Part shown: positions 41,250-50,301 of the stretch, one piece after another
Layout of the letters: the number at the start of each line of letters is the position of its first letter
Numbering within the stretch: the first letter of the stretch is position 1
Notes under the pieces: model-generated
What the model saw: the letters and a program-made list of their open reading frames with translations, nothing else
Told to the model about the DNA's origin: nothing
The model's database searches: none
Assembly (NCBI GenBank): GCA_046154665.1
Contig: JBJXFG010000054.1
Coordinates: 1 to 64,000 of the forward strand
Source of the DNA: JAFLCM01 sp046154665
GTDB lineage: Bacteria > Planctomycetota > Phycisphaerae > Phycisphaerales > UBA1924
DNA: 64,000 bases
Direction of reading: 5' to 3'
Made by a program: the position numbers and the translations under genes

Positions 41250-43553
41250 TCACGGTCGGGGTTCTGTCTCGCGGCGCCACTTCGCGGCCTCGACGGCGTT
41301 GCCCGATTGGTCCAGCATCATGCCCACGGCGTCGGCCAGCCTCGGGTCATCGGGCCTGATGCGCCGGGCCAGGGTGAACTGCTCGAGGGCACCTTTGACG
41401 TTGCCGTCGCCGAGGCGGAGCTGGCCCAGCAGCATGCGCCAATCGACGTTGCCCGGTTCCTTCTTGAGCGCCGCTTCGAGTTCAGGCTTAGCGCTGGCGG
41501 GGTCGCGTTTGATCTGGAGATGGCCCATGGCCAGCCCCGCCCGCGCGGCGGCGTGTCCGGGAGCGGCCTTTGCCGCCTGCTGCAACCGCGCAAACGCTTC
41601 ATCAGGACGCCCCATCGAGCCCAGGGCCCACGCGGCAATCATGTGCGTCCGGGCCCGCGCGTCGCGATTCCGCCAGTGGTCGCCGAGCTTCGTGAGCGTC
41701 GCGTCGGCGTCGGCCAGAGCGTCGGCAGCGCGGCCTGCGGCGATCCACTCGGCGGCTCTGCGTTCGCGCAGGCTCCAGAACTCCGGCTTGCGCGCGAGCA
41801 CTTCATCCATCATCGCGCGGCGCTCGCCGGACTTGCCTTGACGGTCCATCATCCGGCCGATGTCGACGAGCAGGTTGTCGGCCTCGCCGTGCGTCGCGAT
41901 CAGGCGCCGGAGCGACGCCTCGGCGCTGGCGGGGTCGCCGGCGACGAGGTGCATCAGGGCGCTGTTGCGTTCGACGAAGCCGTTGGGGAGAAGCGCGACC
42001 CCGCCGCCGCGCCAGATCGGCCCCGCCGTGCCGTAGAAGGCCAGGGCGCGCTCCGCCCCGGCTTTCTTCTCCGACGGGACCGGTGCGGGTGGGTTGCCCA
42101 GCAGGGCCTCTTTGGACATGTAGGCGGCCTCGAACATGCGGTCGCCTCGGACGATGTGGTACGTCACCACGCCGGTGTGGGCCACCAGCGCGAGCAGCGC
42201 GAGCGTGGCGAATGAAAAGGCCCAGCCGGCAGCGGTGACGCGGCCTTGCTTGCGCAGTTGGAGACCCAGGGCTCGGACGCTGGTGGTGGGTGGTGGGCGA
42301 GGGGCGGGAGAAGAAACGGCTCGGAGAGCCGTTGTACCTGAGAGCGTGCGCCACGCTTTGAATGCGAGGAACGTCACGCAGCCGGCGATGCCCATCGCGA
42401 ACAGCACCGGGAAAAGTTCGTACGCGCCGCGGGTGCTCCAGAAGGTGCCGAGGAACACCAGCGCCAGCGCAATCTCCTCGGGCCAGGTGAGGTCGTAGGT
42501 GCGCGCGGCAGGGGTGAGATTGCTGTGAGACTTGCGACCCTTCAAGGCACCCGCTCGCTCACGCTCGGGGCTCGTCTGTTCGATGGGCTTTGTGAACGCC
42601 GCCGGTTTGGCGAAGCCGAAGCGCAGAGCGTCATTCGGGCAGACGCTCACGCAGTCGAGGCACTTCATGCAGCCGGGGTTCACCACCATGCCGTGGGTCT
42701 TGATCTCTTCGTGGACCCGGACGTTGCTGGTGCAGACGGCGGTGCAGTGGCCGCAGCCTTCGCACTTGCTCGCATCAACGATGATGCGTCCGGGCGAGAA
42801 GCGGTCCACCGGCGTGAAGAACCCGCCGTAGGGGCAGCCGTAGGTGCAATAGCCCTTCGCGCCCAGGAAGTAGACGCACAGCCCGGCGCACACGAGCATG
42901 AACGGGATCGCCACGCCGATCGACGCGAAGGTGGCCCAGAAGTCATCGGTGATGAAGTGGGCGGTGAAGCCGTGGGCGGGGAAGGGCGTGGGGCTGCCCA
43001 TCACCTCGGCCAGCCACGGCGTGTGCTTCGTCGCCAGCGGGTGAAGCCACTCGCGCTTCAGCGTGGGCCAGATGAACATGTAGAACGCGAGCACGAACGG
43101 CGCCCACATCAGCAGCCGCGAGCGGAACGGGTGTGGCCTGATGCCGACTTTCTTCAACAGCCACGCGCACAGGTCTTGCAGCGCCACCACATGGCACGCC
43201 CAGCCGCACATGAAGCGCCCGAAGATGAGTTGCAGCAGGATCGAAGAGACAAAGAACACGAACCCGGCGTTGACGAGGCCTTGTTCGAGCGTGAACGCCG
43301 CTTCGGAAGGTTCGACGGGCGTGAGCACGTCACCCTTGAGCAGCCACCAGGTGATGTGAGCCGCGAACAGAATGTGAACGAAGATGAGAACGGCGGCGCG
43401 TCGACCGGCGGATTTCGACCGCGCGGGTTTGTGAGCGCTTGGTAAGACGTTGAGCGTCACCGTGCGGGAACCATCTGACGCAACAGGCGTGCCGCCGCCA
43501 ACCTGCCCTTCGAGGGGCAGCGATGTGATCGGGTTGGGCTTGGTGCAGGGCAT
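41250..43553 (-). CDS. Polyferredoxin-type membrane protein fused to TPR repeats
   Basis: 767 residues. Five or more membrane helices lie in the first 240 residues, with NapH/CcoG-like cysteine motifs FMCGWACHVVALQDLC and GYCTYGCPYGGFF. Then come two 4Fe-4S ferredoxin motifs: CEGCGHCTAVC and CMKCLDCVSVCP. Two more helices (about 355-400) and a last one (about 445-465) precede a soluble TPR-like C-terminal third (AEASLRRLIATHGEADNLLV onwards). It is probably a membrane electron-transfer protein; the TPR part would bind a partner. Two palindromic repeats are translated within it (42315-42333 and 42550-42574). The upstream start is weakly supported: no ribosome site. Confidence 0.82.
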   Translation of the reverse strand: MPCTKPNPITSLPLEGQVGGGTPVASDGSRTVTLNVLPSAHKPARSKSAGRRAAVLIFVHILFAAHITWWLLKGDVLTPVEPSEAAFTLEQGLVNAGFVFFVSSILLQLIFGRFMCGWACHVVALQDLCAWLLKKVGIRPHPFRSRLLMWAPFVLAFYMFIWPTLKREWLHPLATKHTPWLAEVMGSPTPFPAHGFTAHFITDDFWATFASIGVAIPFMLVCAGLCVYFLGAKGYCTYGCPYGGFFTPVDRFSPGRIIVDASKCEGCGHCTAVCTSNVRVHEEIKTHGMVVNPGCMKCLDCVSVCPNDALRFGFAKPAAFTKPIEQTSPERERAGALKGRKSHSNLTPAARTYDLTWPEEIALALVFLGTFWSTRGAYELFPVLFAMGIAGCVTFLAFKAWRTLSGTTALRAVSSPAPRPPPTTSVRALGLQLRKQGRVTAAGWAFSFATLALLALVAHTGVVTYHIVRGDRMFEAAYMSKEALLGNPPAPVPSEKKAGAERALAFYGTAGPIWRGGGVALLPNGFVERNSALMHLVAGDPASAEASLRRLIATHGEADNLLVDIGRMMDRQGKSGERRAMMDEVLARKPEFWSLRERRAAEWIAAGRAADALADADATLTKLGDHWRNRDARARTHMIAAWALGSMGRPDEAFARLQQAAKAAPGHAAARAGLAMGHLQIKRDPASAKPELEAALKKEPGNVDWRMLLGQLRLGDGNVKGALEQFTLARRIRPDDPRLADAVGMMLDQSGNAVEAAKWRRETEPRP
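42315..42333. repeat. Intragenic palindrome
   Basis: AACGGCT-CGGAG-AGCCGTT followed by GTACC. It shares the GGCTCGG(A/G)(A/G)AGCC core with 57322-57340 and with the E2 linker repeat. It is translated as TTALRAVS in a loop after a membrane helix. Confidence 0.7.
42550..42574. repeat. REP-like half-site inside the polyferredoxin gene
   Basis: On the minus strand this reads CGAGCCCCGAGCGTGAGCG plus GAGCGGG, one arm of the palindromic family at 39.5 and 49.3 kb. It encodes SPERERAGA in the cytoplasmic stretch after the ferredoxin domain. Confidence 0.7.
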
Positions 43554-43748
43554 GAGGTGGTGAGGTGCCAGCGGCGCGGGATCAACCCGTGGACTCTACG
43601 GCGTCGTCACGAGATCGGCATGTCTCGCGGACTTGCGAAAATCGGCTTGAACGAGGCAAGCCGGTTGGTAGGCTGGCGGACGGAATCACTCAACTCCGCA
43701 CCACGGCCGTGCGTGCTCACTGGGTTCGCTCTGTAAGGAGAGGTTCGC

Positions 43749-45353
43749 ATGGCACGGCATTTTCGATCGGGCGCGGTGGTGGTGACGGCGGCGCTGGGGA
43801 TGGCGGGAACGTCTCTGGGGCAGTGTGTGCCGGTGTGGGTGAAGATGAATCCGGCCCACTCGCCTTCGCCGCGCTTCTTCACCGCCGCGGGGACCTTCAA
43901 CGGCGAAGGGGTGCTGTTCGGCGGGCTTGCGCCCTCCGGCGGGGTGTTCGACGATCTGTGGACCTGGAACGGGACCGACTGGACGCTCCGGTTTTCAAGC
44001 CCGCTCGCGGCGCGATATGGCGCTGCCGGGGCGACCATCACGCTGAGTAGCGGGACCAGCGAAGCCACCGCGTTCTGCGTGCTTGGCGGGCGGAACCAAA
44101 GCGGCAGCGTCTCGCCCATCGTCCTTCGCTGGTTTGGACCGCCGACCTTCGACACGAACTTGGGCGATTCCTTCGGCGAGCGATTCAACCACGGGTGGGC
44201 CGGCACGCCCAATCCCGGCGGCGGGTTCAATCTCGCGCTGGGCGGGGGCACCTGCGCGGGGATGATTCAGACTGCCAAGCAGATCACGCTCTCGCCGAGC
44301 CCCAACGTCCCGCCGCCGTTTCCCGGTTTCTACCGGCGCAGCAACATGGCGATGGTGTGGGACACGATCCTCGACCGCGCCGTGGTGATCCACGGCAACG
44401 TCGCCGCCGACCCGTGCAACAACCCCGTCTACGACGGCATCGCCGCGGCGTGGAGCCCGACCTCGGGCTGGTCGATCATCCCCAATCAGATCCAGCCCGT
44501 CCGCGCCAACCTCGCCGGCGCGTACACCAGCCTCGCCGGGGGCGATGTGGTGATCTTCGGCGGCGAGACGCAGGCGTTCCCGTCGTCGACGGGTCTGCTC
44601 GGCGATACCTGGTACCAGCGCGGTGGCTCGGCGACGTGGCAGCAACTCCCCGGGCCCGGCCCTTCGCCGCGCCGCGCGTACAACAACATGGCCTGGGTGC
44701 CCAACGCCAGCCACTTCGTGCTCTTCGGCGGGCACGACGGCGGGCTGACTCCTGGGCCGCAAAACATCAGCGGGTATCTCGGCGATACCTGGGTGCTCAC
44801 CTACCGGCCCATCTACACGTTGGCCGCCACATCGAGAACCGTCTGCCCGACGCAGAGCGTTCCGTTGCAGGTCACGCTGCAGGGCCCTGCCAGCACGAGC
44901 GGAGGCTGGCAGTTCCGCATTGTCTTCGCCAAGAACGGGCTGGATACCGGCTGGCTCGACACACTGGCGCCAGCCGACTGCAGTCAGCCAGGGCCGTGCT
45001 TCTATGACGGGACCTTCTACGGCGTGATCGCCAACTGGTGTACGCCCTCGTTTGCCCTCTTCACACGCCTGCCCTCCCTCGCCCTGGCCGATCGGGTCTT
45101 CTTCCGCTACGCGGCGACCACGGCGTGCGAAGGCACCCTGAGTTTCAGCCCGCAGATGGAGGCATCGTTCCTTCCCGACCTCAACGCGGATCTGGCCGTC
45201 AACACCGCCGACCTGATCGCGTTTCTCGCCAAGTTCGGCCAGACCACCGCGCCGGGGACGAACATCCAGATCGAGGACTTCAACGGCGACCGCGCCGTGA
45301 ACACGCCGGACCTGGTGTTCTTCCTTTCGCGGTTCGGGCAGACCTGCCTGTAA
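43749..45353 (+). CDS. Secreted kelch-like protein with C-terminal dockerin pair (paralogue 1)
   Basis: 534 residues. A signal peptide ends about residue 24 (GTSLGQ). Residues 25-355 contain kelch-type blades: FNGEGVLFGGLAPSGGVFDD-like, DLWTWNGTDWT, VVIFGGETQAF, and FVLFGGHDGG followed by GDTWVL. This suggests a galactose-oxidase-like beta-propeller, without evidence for the catalytic copper ligands. A beta-sandwich-like region follows. The C-terminus has two loops, PDLNADLAVNTADLIAFLAK and EDFNGDRAVNTPDLVFFLSR, ending FGQTCL. The next gene is a full-length paralogue of identical length. The ATG has GGAG about eight bases upstream. Confidence 0.82.
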   Translation: MARHFRSGAVVVTAALGMAGTSLGQCVPVWVKMNPAHSPSPRFFTAAGTFNGEGVLFGGLAPSGGVFDDLWTWNGTDWTLRFSSPLAARYGAAGATITLSSGTSEATAFCVLGGRNQSGSVSPIVLRWFGPPTFDTNLGDSFGERFNHGWAGTPNPGGGFNLALGGGTCAGMIQTAKQITLSPSPNVPPPFPGFYRRSNMAMVWDTILDRAVVIHGNVAADPCNNPVYDGIAAAWSPTSGWSIIPNQIQPVRANLAGAYTSLAGGDVVIFGGETQAFPSSTGLLGDTWYQRGGSATWQQLPGPGPSPRRAYNNMAWVPNASHFVLFGGHDGGLTPGPQNISGYLGDTWVLTYRPIYTLAATSRTVCPTQSVPLQVTLQGPASTSGGWQFRIVFAKNGLDTGWLDTLAPADCSQPGPCFYDGTFYGVIANWCTPSFALFTRLPSLALADRVFFRYAATTACEGTLSFSPQMEASFLPDLNADLAVNTADLIAFLAKFGQTTAPGTNIQIEDFNGDRAVNTPDLVFFLSRFGQTCL

Positions 45354-45370
45354 GAACATCAAGAACTCAT

Positions 45371-45403
45371 TGGGTACCCCGCCGGGGACCGGCGGGATAC
45401 CCA
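45371..45403 (+). other. Strong intergenic hairpin between kelch paralogues
   Basis: Two 15-nt arms (TGGGTACCCCGCCGG and its complement with one mismatch) enclose a 3-nt loop, 18 bp after the first kelch gene's stop. There is no U-run. It may stabilise the upstream mRNA or reduce read-through to the second gene. Confidence 0.65.
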
Positions 45404-45443
45404 GCGACCTATTCCATTTCTCGCCTCGCCAGGAGCCCGTCCC

Positions 45444-47048
45444 ATGCCGCAGCCCACTCGAATCCTCACCAGCTCGATCGCTCTCGCGGGCGTGTCGGTG
45501 TGCTCGCTCGCGCCCGCCGCGCGGGCCGGCGTCGTTCCCACATGCACCCCCGTGTGGGCGCAGTTAAACCCCGCCACCTCGCCCTCGCCGCGCTTTTCGC
45601 CCGCGATGGCGACCAACGGGAACGACGTGGTCATGTTTGGCGGGCTCGGGCAAGGCGGCATCACCGGCGACCTGTGGCGCTGGGACGGCACCAACTGGTC
45701 GCTCATCACCTCCAACAGCGCGCTGGCCCGGTCCAACGCAGCCGCCATCACCCTCATCCCGCCCGGGGGCGGACTGCCGACGTTGCTGATCTACGGCGGT
45801 GTGAACCCCGCGTTCTTGCCGTTGCGCGACCTGCTGACTTGGTCGCCTGCCACGGGGCTGATCACGCTGACGGCGGACATGGGGATCGGGGCGCGGTTCA
45901 ACCACAGTTGGTGCGGGGCGATTGACCAGAACTTCCATAACCTGCTGATCGGGGGCGGTGACTGCGGCGGGACGTTCGCCACCGGAACCCGTGTGACGCT
46001 GGGCGGGAACATCGCCGTCCCACCGCCCGATTCACCCGCCAACTTCTACCGACGCTCGAACCATGCGTCGGCGTGGGACAGCGTGCGCGGGCGGGCCGTG
46101 GTGATCGGCGGCAACATCGCCGCCAACCCGTGCTTCTCGCCGACGTACGACCAGACGGTCCGGACATGGTCGCCCGTTGATGGGTGGGACAGCCTCCCCG
46201 GCGTGCCCGGGTTCCTCACCTCCAACCACGTCGCCGCCTTCTCACCCCAGGACGCGATGGTGGTCTTCGGCGGCGAGACGCAGGCGTACCCCTTGCCCAA
46301 CGGGCTGCTCAACACGACATGGATCAGCCGCGACGGCGGCGCATTCTGGGAACCGTTGCTCACCGGCCTCACGCCCTCGGCGCGGCGCGCTTTCAACAAC
46401 ATGGCCTGGGTCCCCGCTGCCGACCACTTCGTGATGTTCGGCGGGCACAACGGCGGCTTGACCAACGGCGGGTTCCTCGGCGATACATGGGTTCTCTCGT
46501 TCCGCCCGGTCGTGCTCACCGCGCCGGTCTCACTGGCCGCCTGCCCAACACAGACCGCCATCTTCACCACCGAAATGGCCCTGCCCACGCCCTCGACCGC
46601 CACGTGGTCGTTCCGGTGGATCGACGTGAGCACAGGTTTCGACTCGGGGTGGATTGATCCGCCCGAGGCGCAGAACTGCGGCGTGCCTTTCAATCTCGTG
46701 ATCAACGGCCGACAGGTGGCGCTCGTCGAGAACGTGTGCGAGGAGAGCATGCGAGTTCGCCGACTGGCCGATTTCGCGATCGCCGACCGGTTGCTTGTGC
46801 GCCGGACGGCGACGTCGCCCTGCTCGGGCGCGGTGGTGATCGGTGCCGAGGCCGAGTACACCCTGCTGCCCGATCTCAACAACGACTTCAACGTCAACAC
46901 CGCCGACCTCATCACCTTCCTCGGTCAGTTCGGCCAGACCGGCCCCACCACCGGCCCGTACAACCCCGGCGATTTCAACGGCGACGGGAGCGTCAACACC
47001 GCCGACCTGATCTTTTTCTTGGGTCGTTTCGGAAGGTCCTGTGACTGA
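45444..47048 (+). CDS. Secreted kelch-like protein with C-terminal dockerin pair (paralogue 2)
   Basis: 534 residues, same length and domain order as the gene before it. A signal peptide (about 1-32) is followed by kelch-type blades with DVVMFGGLGQGGITGDLWRW, MVVFGGETQAYP, FVMFGGHNGG and GDTWVLSF, then a beta region (LADFAIADRLLVRRTATSPC). The end has PDLNNDFNVNTADLITFLGQ and GDFNGDGSVNTADLIFFLGR ending FGRSCD. The aligned motifs differ at many positions, so this is an old tandem duplication. GCCAGGAG precedes the ATG at close to normal spacing. Confidence 0.82.
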   Translation: MPQPTRILTSSIALAGVSVCSLAPAARAGVVPTCTPVWAQLNPATSPSPRFSPAMATNGNDVVMFGGLGQGGITGDLWRWDGTNWSLITSNSALARSNAAAITLIPPGGGLPTLLIYGGVNPAFLPLRDLLTWSPATGLITLTADMGIGARFNHSWCGAIDQNFHNLLIGGGDCGGTFATGTRVTLGGNIAVPPPDSPANFYRRSNHASAWDSVRGRAVVIGGNIAANPCFSPTYDQTVRTWSPVDGWDSLPGVPGFLTSNHVAAFSPQDAMVVFGGETQAYPLPNGLLNTTWISRDGGAFWEPLLTGLTPSARRAFNNMAWVPAADHFVMFGGHNGGLTNGGFLGDTWVLSFRPVVLTAPVSLAACPTQTAIFTTEMALPTPSTATWSFRWIDVSTGFDSGWIDPPEAQNCGVPFNLVINGRQVALVENVCEESMRVRRLADFAIADRLLVRRTATSPCSGAVVIGAEAEYTLLPDLNNDFNVNTADLITFLGQFGQTGPTTGPYNPGDFNGDGSVNTADLIFFLGRFGRSCD

Positions 47049-47353
47049 CCCGAACGGACACGGCCGAGCCATGTCCGGTAACACGTTTCACCAAGCCGCT
47101 TCCGAGCGCTCGGAACAGGCTGACCCCCGCCACCGCACATGTCCATCGCCAGAATCGGCCCCCCCGATTGGCCGGGTTTTCGTTGTGGTCGCCCCCGGTG
47201 CGGGGTACCCTTGAACGTGTCGATAGCAATGTCCGAGCGGATCGGACGCTGGGACCGTTGACGCGAGGCGTCGGCGGCGTTTGTGAACCACAAGGCGTGG
47301 ACCGAGCCGACCCCCACACGGAGGTCGGAAGGCCACCGCGAGGAGACGAGATC
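47049..47353. other. Intergenic region upstream of the sugar dehydrogenase-like gene
   Basis: 305 bp with no supported gene. It holds a 12-bp palindrome CCGAGCGCTCGG at 47102-47113 and a weak AATCGG/CCGATT stem near 47153-47169 followed by GGCCGGGTTTTCG, which may terminate the kelch gene. The open frame that continues upstream from the next gene through this region is not conserved-looking. Confidence 0.4.
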
Positions 47354-49195
47354 GTGATCAATCGCACAAGGGCCGCGATCGCGGCGATGCTGGTGTCGGT
47401 CTGCGGCGTGGCCGCATCGGGTCAGAACATCACCTCGGTGCAGGTGCTTTCGGGCCTCTCGCGCCCGATCTTCCTGACGCACGCGCCGGGGTTGTTCAAC
47501 CGAGTGTTCGTCGCCGAGCAGCGCGGCTCGTCGGGCGTCTCGAACCAGGCCATCGTCAAGATGTACAGCCTGAACCCCACCACCGGGGCGCTCACCTTTG
47601 TCAGCAACTTCATGACGCTCAGCAGCGTCAGCACCGGCAGCGAGCAGGGTCTGCTCGGTCTGGCCTTCCACCCGCAGTACCTCACCAACGGCAAGGTCTA
47701 CGCACATTTCTCGAACCAGCTTTCCGCCGGCGCCACCACCATCCGCGAGTACATCGCCAACGGTGCCCCCGCCTCGGCGACCACCGCTTCGCCCAGCGCC
47801 CAGGACGTCATCTTCACCGCCGCCCAGCCCTTCAGCAACCACAACGGCGGCTGGATGTCGTTCGGGCCCGATGGGTTCCTCTACCTCGCCCTCGGAGACG
47901 GCGGCTCGGGCAACGACCCCGGCAACCGCTCCCAGAACACTTTCAACATCCTCGGCAAGACCCTCCGCTTCGACGTCAACGGCGACGACTTCCCCGGCGA
48001 TACCGCCAAGGACTACCGCATCCCCGGCACCAACCCCTTCGCCAACGGCGCGGCGGGCCTGCCGGAGATCTACTCCTTCGGCCTGCGCAACCACTGGCGC
48101 AACGACATCGACCCCGTGACCGGCGATCTCTACATCGCGGATGTCGGCCAGAACGCTCGTGAAGAGGTGAATGTCACCACCCTCGCCGGTGCCAACGGCA
48201 AGAACTACGGTTGGCGCTGCCTCGAAGGCACCCTCAACACCGGCCTGTGCGGATCCATCCCCGGCGGCACGCAGGTTCCCCTGCTTGAGTACGACCACAG
48301 CTCCGGTATCGCCCCCACATTCTCGACGGGCTGCTCGATCACCGGCGGCATGATCTACCGCGGCTGCGCCATCCCCGACCTCAACGGCACCTATTTCTTC
48401 GCCGACGTGTGCACGAACTTCATCTTCTCGGTGAAGGCCAACGTGGCCACCAACACCTTCTCGAGCCCCATCAACCAGACCGTTCCGCTCGGCAGTGCCG
48501 CCGCCGCGGGCAGCATCGTTTCGTGGGGCCGCGACGCCTACGGTGAGCTCTACATCTGCTCGCTCAACGGCAGCATCCACAAGATCGTCCGCACCGGCGG
48601 CACCGCCCCCGCCGACTGCAACGGCAACACCCGCCCCGACTGCCAGGAAATCCGCGACGGCTCGGTCGCCGATCTCAACACCAACGCGGTGCCCGACACC
48701 TGCGAATCGCCCTTCGCCTTCAACCTGAGCAGCCCGGCCAACGGGGCGTCCGGCGTGGCGGTGAACCCCACCCTCACGTGGGCCCCCTCGTCCAACGCGA
48801 TCACCTACAACGTCACCGTGGCGACCGACGCGGGCCTCACCAATGTCGTCGCCTCGACCACCGGGCTTGCCGGCACTTCCTGGAACGTCACGCCCAACCT
48901 CAACCAGGGCGTGACCTACTTCTGGGGCGTTCGCGGCATCAACCCCAACGGGAACACCGCCTCGAACCCGGCTTCGTGGACCTTCACGACTGTTCCGCCG
49001 CCGCCCTGCCCCGGCGATCTCAACGGCGACGGGCAGCGCAACGTCGCGGACCTCACCGTCCTGCTCGGTGCCTTCAGCACCTGCCCCGGCGACGCTGGCT
49101 ATGTCGCCGCCGCCAACATCGACGCCGGCGACCCGTGCATCAACACCGCTGACCTGGTGCAGTTCCTGGGCACCTTCGGCGTGCCCTGCCCGTGA
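47354..49195 (+). CDS. Secreted GSDH-type (PQQ sugar dehydrogenase-like) protein with Fn3-like and dockerin domains
   Basis: 613 residues. Signal peptide about 1-24. Residues 25-415 form a six-bladed propeller of the glucose/sorbosone dehydrogenase family: SEQGLLGLAFHPQY, FSNHNGGWMSFGPDGFLYLA with the catalytic-type His, GDGGSGNDPGN, GLRNHWRNDIDPVTGDLYIA-like, and DVGQNAREEVN. These bind PQQ and calcium and oxidise sugars. A Cys-rich segment (DCNGNTRPDCQEIRDG) and an Fn3/Ig-like module (about 450-550) follow. The end has GDLNGDGQRNVADLTVLLGA and a second loop, closing FGVPCP. Start: GTG with AGGAG eight bases upstream; no ATG fits. Followed by a strong terminator. Confidence 0.85.
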   Translation: MINRTRAAIAAMLVSVCGVAASGQNITSVQVLSGLSRPIFLTHAPGLFNRVFVAEQRGSSGVSNQAIVKMYSLNPTTGALTFVSNFMTLSSVSTGSEQGLLGLAFHPQYLTNGKVYAHFSNQLSAGATTIREYIANGAPASATTASPSAQDVIFTAAQPFSNHNGGWMSFGPDGFLYLALGDGGSGNDPGNRSQNTFNILGKTLRFDVNGDDFPGDTAKDYRIPGTNPFANGAAGLPEIYSFGLRNHWRNDIDPVTGDLYIADVGQNAREEVNVTTLAGANGKNYGWRCLEGTLNTGLCGSIPGGTQVPLLEYDHSSGIAPTFSTGCSITGGMIYRGCAIPDLNGTYFFADVCTNFIFSVKANVATNTFSSPINQTVPLGSAAAAGSIVSWGRDAYGELYICSLNGSIHKIVRTGGTAPADCNGNTRPDCQEIRDGSVADLNTNAVPDTCESPFAFNLSSPANGASGVAVNPTLTWAPSSNAITYNVTVATDAGLTNVVASTTGLAGTSWNVTPNLNQGVTYFWGVRGINPNGNTASNPASWTFTTVPPPPCPGDLNGDGQRNVADLTVLLGAFSTCPGDAGYVAAANIDAGDPCINTADLVQFLGTFGVPCP

Positions 49196-49238
49196 GTGGT
49201 TGTGAACGCCAAGTCTGATCCGATGTGATTTCACCAAG

Positions 49239-49270
49239 CCCGGTGGCGAACAACGCCACCGGGTTTTTCT
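49239..49270 (+). terminator. Rho-independent terminator
   Basis: A perfect 10-bp stem CCCGGTGGCG/CGCCACCGGG with loop AACAA is followed by TTTTTCTTT. It lies 43 bp after the GSDH-like gene's stop. Confidence 0.93.
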
Positions 49271-49317
49271 TTGCGCTCCAAAGGGCGCACGACAGGGATT
49301 CGCTGCTTCCTTGAGAC

Positions 49318-49423
49318 GCCCGAGCACACGAGCCCGGAGCGTGAGCGACGGGGACTTTGAAGTCGGCGCAGACGCAGGGTCATTCGACCCACTCGCTGAC
49401 GCTCGGGGCTCGTGTGCTCCGGC
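49318..49423. repeat. REP-like palindromic element, complete copy
   Basis: Two arms of about 36 bp (49318-49353 and 49388-49423) are inverted copies with few mismatches. Each contains GAGCACACGAGCCC and GAGCGT-AGCGA. The central 34 bp is unrelated. It sits between the convergent GSDH-like and batE genes. Confidence 0.85.
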
Positions 49424-49458
49424 ATCTCAACAGAGCAGCGGGAGGCCCGTCAAGCTCT

Positions 49459-50301
49459 TCAAAGTGCCTCAACACTCTCCGCGGGCACCCACGTCGTCCG
49501 GCCGTCGCTCAGCCGCACGCTCACCCACGAGCCGCGGCGTTCGAGCACGCTGACTTCGAACCCGGCGCGGAGCGGCTCAGTAAAGCTCGGCTCGTAGCCG
49601 AGTTCGTCGGGGCCTTTTCGCCCGACGACGCGGTCCGACACGATGACGCCGGGAGGTGTGAGTTGCTCGGTGCGCTGCTGCCACCACAACGAACCCGCCG
49701 CCAGGCAGCCGATCGCGGCGCACGCGGCGCCGAGCCACAACGGAGGCCTCATCGACTGGTCCGGCCTTCGTATGAGCCGAAGCATCAGCACAAACCAGAA
49801 CGCACCGACGCTGCCCGCCGCGAGCCACAGGCGCGCCGGGCGCGGGATGAGCGTGTGCCACGCCACGGCGGATGCGGCTCCCATCTCTCCGCTACCGCCC
49901 GAGCCAGTTGCGCCCTTGAAGCCGACTTTCGCTCGGGCCGCGGCGAGGTTGCTGCCGAGCCCCGGCAGCGCGGCGTCGAGGTGCTGGGCACGCCGGTAGG
50001 CCAGCACGGCGCGGCCGATGTCGTTTGAGAGGTACAGCGCGTTCCCGAGGTTGTAGTGCAGGCCGGCGGAGTGCAGCCCGCGCTCGTCGATGAGACGCCG
50101 GTAGGCGTTGACCGCCGGTGCCAGTGCGCTGGAGGCGTTGGCGGGGTTCTCGGCGGCGGCCCGCGCTCCGGCGGCGAAGGCCGACGACGCCGAGGCGAGC
50201 AGCGCTTCGTTCGACTCCGAAGGCACGTCGAGCGCGCGGGCGTTCGATAACAATGCCAGCCCGATGCACGCCGCCGCGCTGATTCGGATGATGCTCTTCA
50301 T
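49459..50301 (-). CDS. batE: BatE-like TPR/SH3 protein
   Basis: 280 residues, last gene of the Bat cluster. A signal peptide (about 1-23) is followed by TPR-like helices (about 65-125, AGLHYNLGNALYLSNDIGRAVLAYRRAQ). One or two membrane helices (about 150-210) and a C-terminal SH3-like domain (VSDRVVGRKGPDELGYEPSF...RRGSWVSVRLSDGRTTWVP) follow. That order matches BatE of the Bacteroides aerotolerance operon. Its ATG overlaps the batD stop (ATGA). Function in the complex is not known. Confidence 0.8.
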   Translation of the reverse strand: MKSIIRISAAACIGLALLSNARALDVPSESNEALLASASSAFAAGARAAAENPANASSALAPAVNAYRRLIDERGLHSAGLHYNLGNALYLSNDIGRAVLAYRRAQHLDAALPGLGSNLAAARAKVGFKGATGSGGSGEMGAASAVAWHTLIPRPARLWLAAGSVGAFWFVLMLRLIRRPDQSMRPPLWLGAACAAIGCLAAGSLWWQQRTEQLTPPGVIVSDRVVGRKGPDELGYEPSFTEPLRAGFEVSVLERRGSWVSVRLSDGRTTWVPAESVEAL

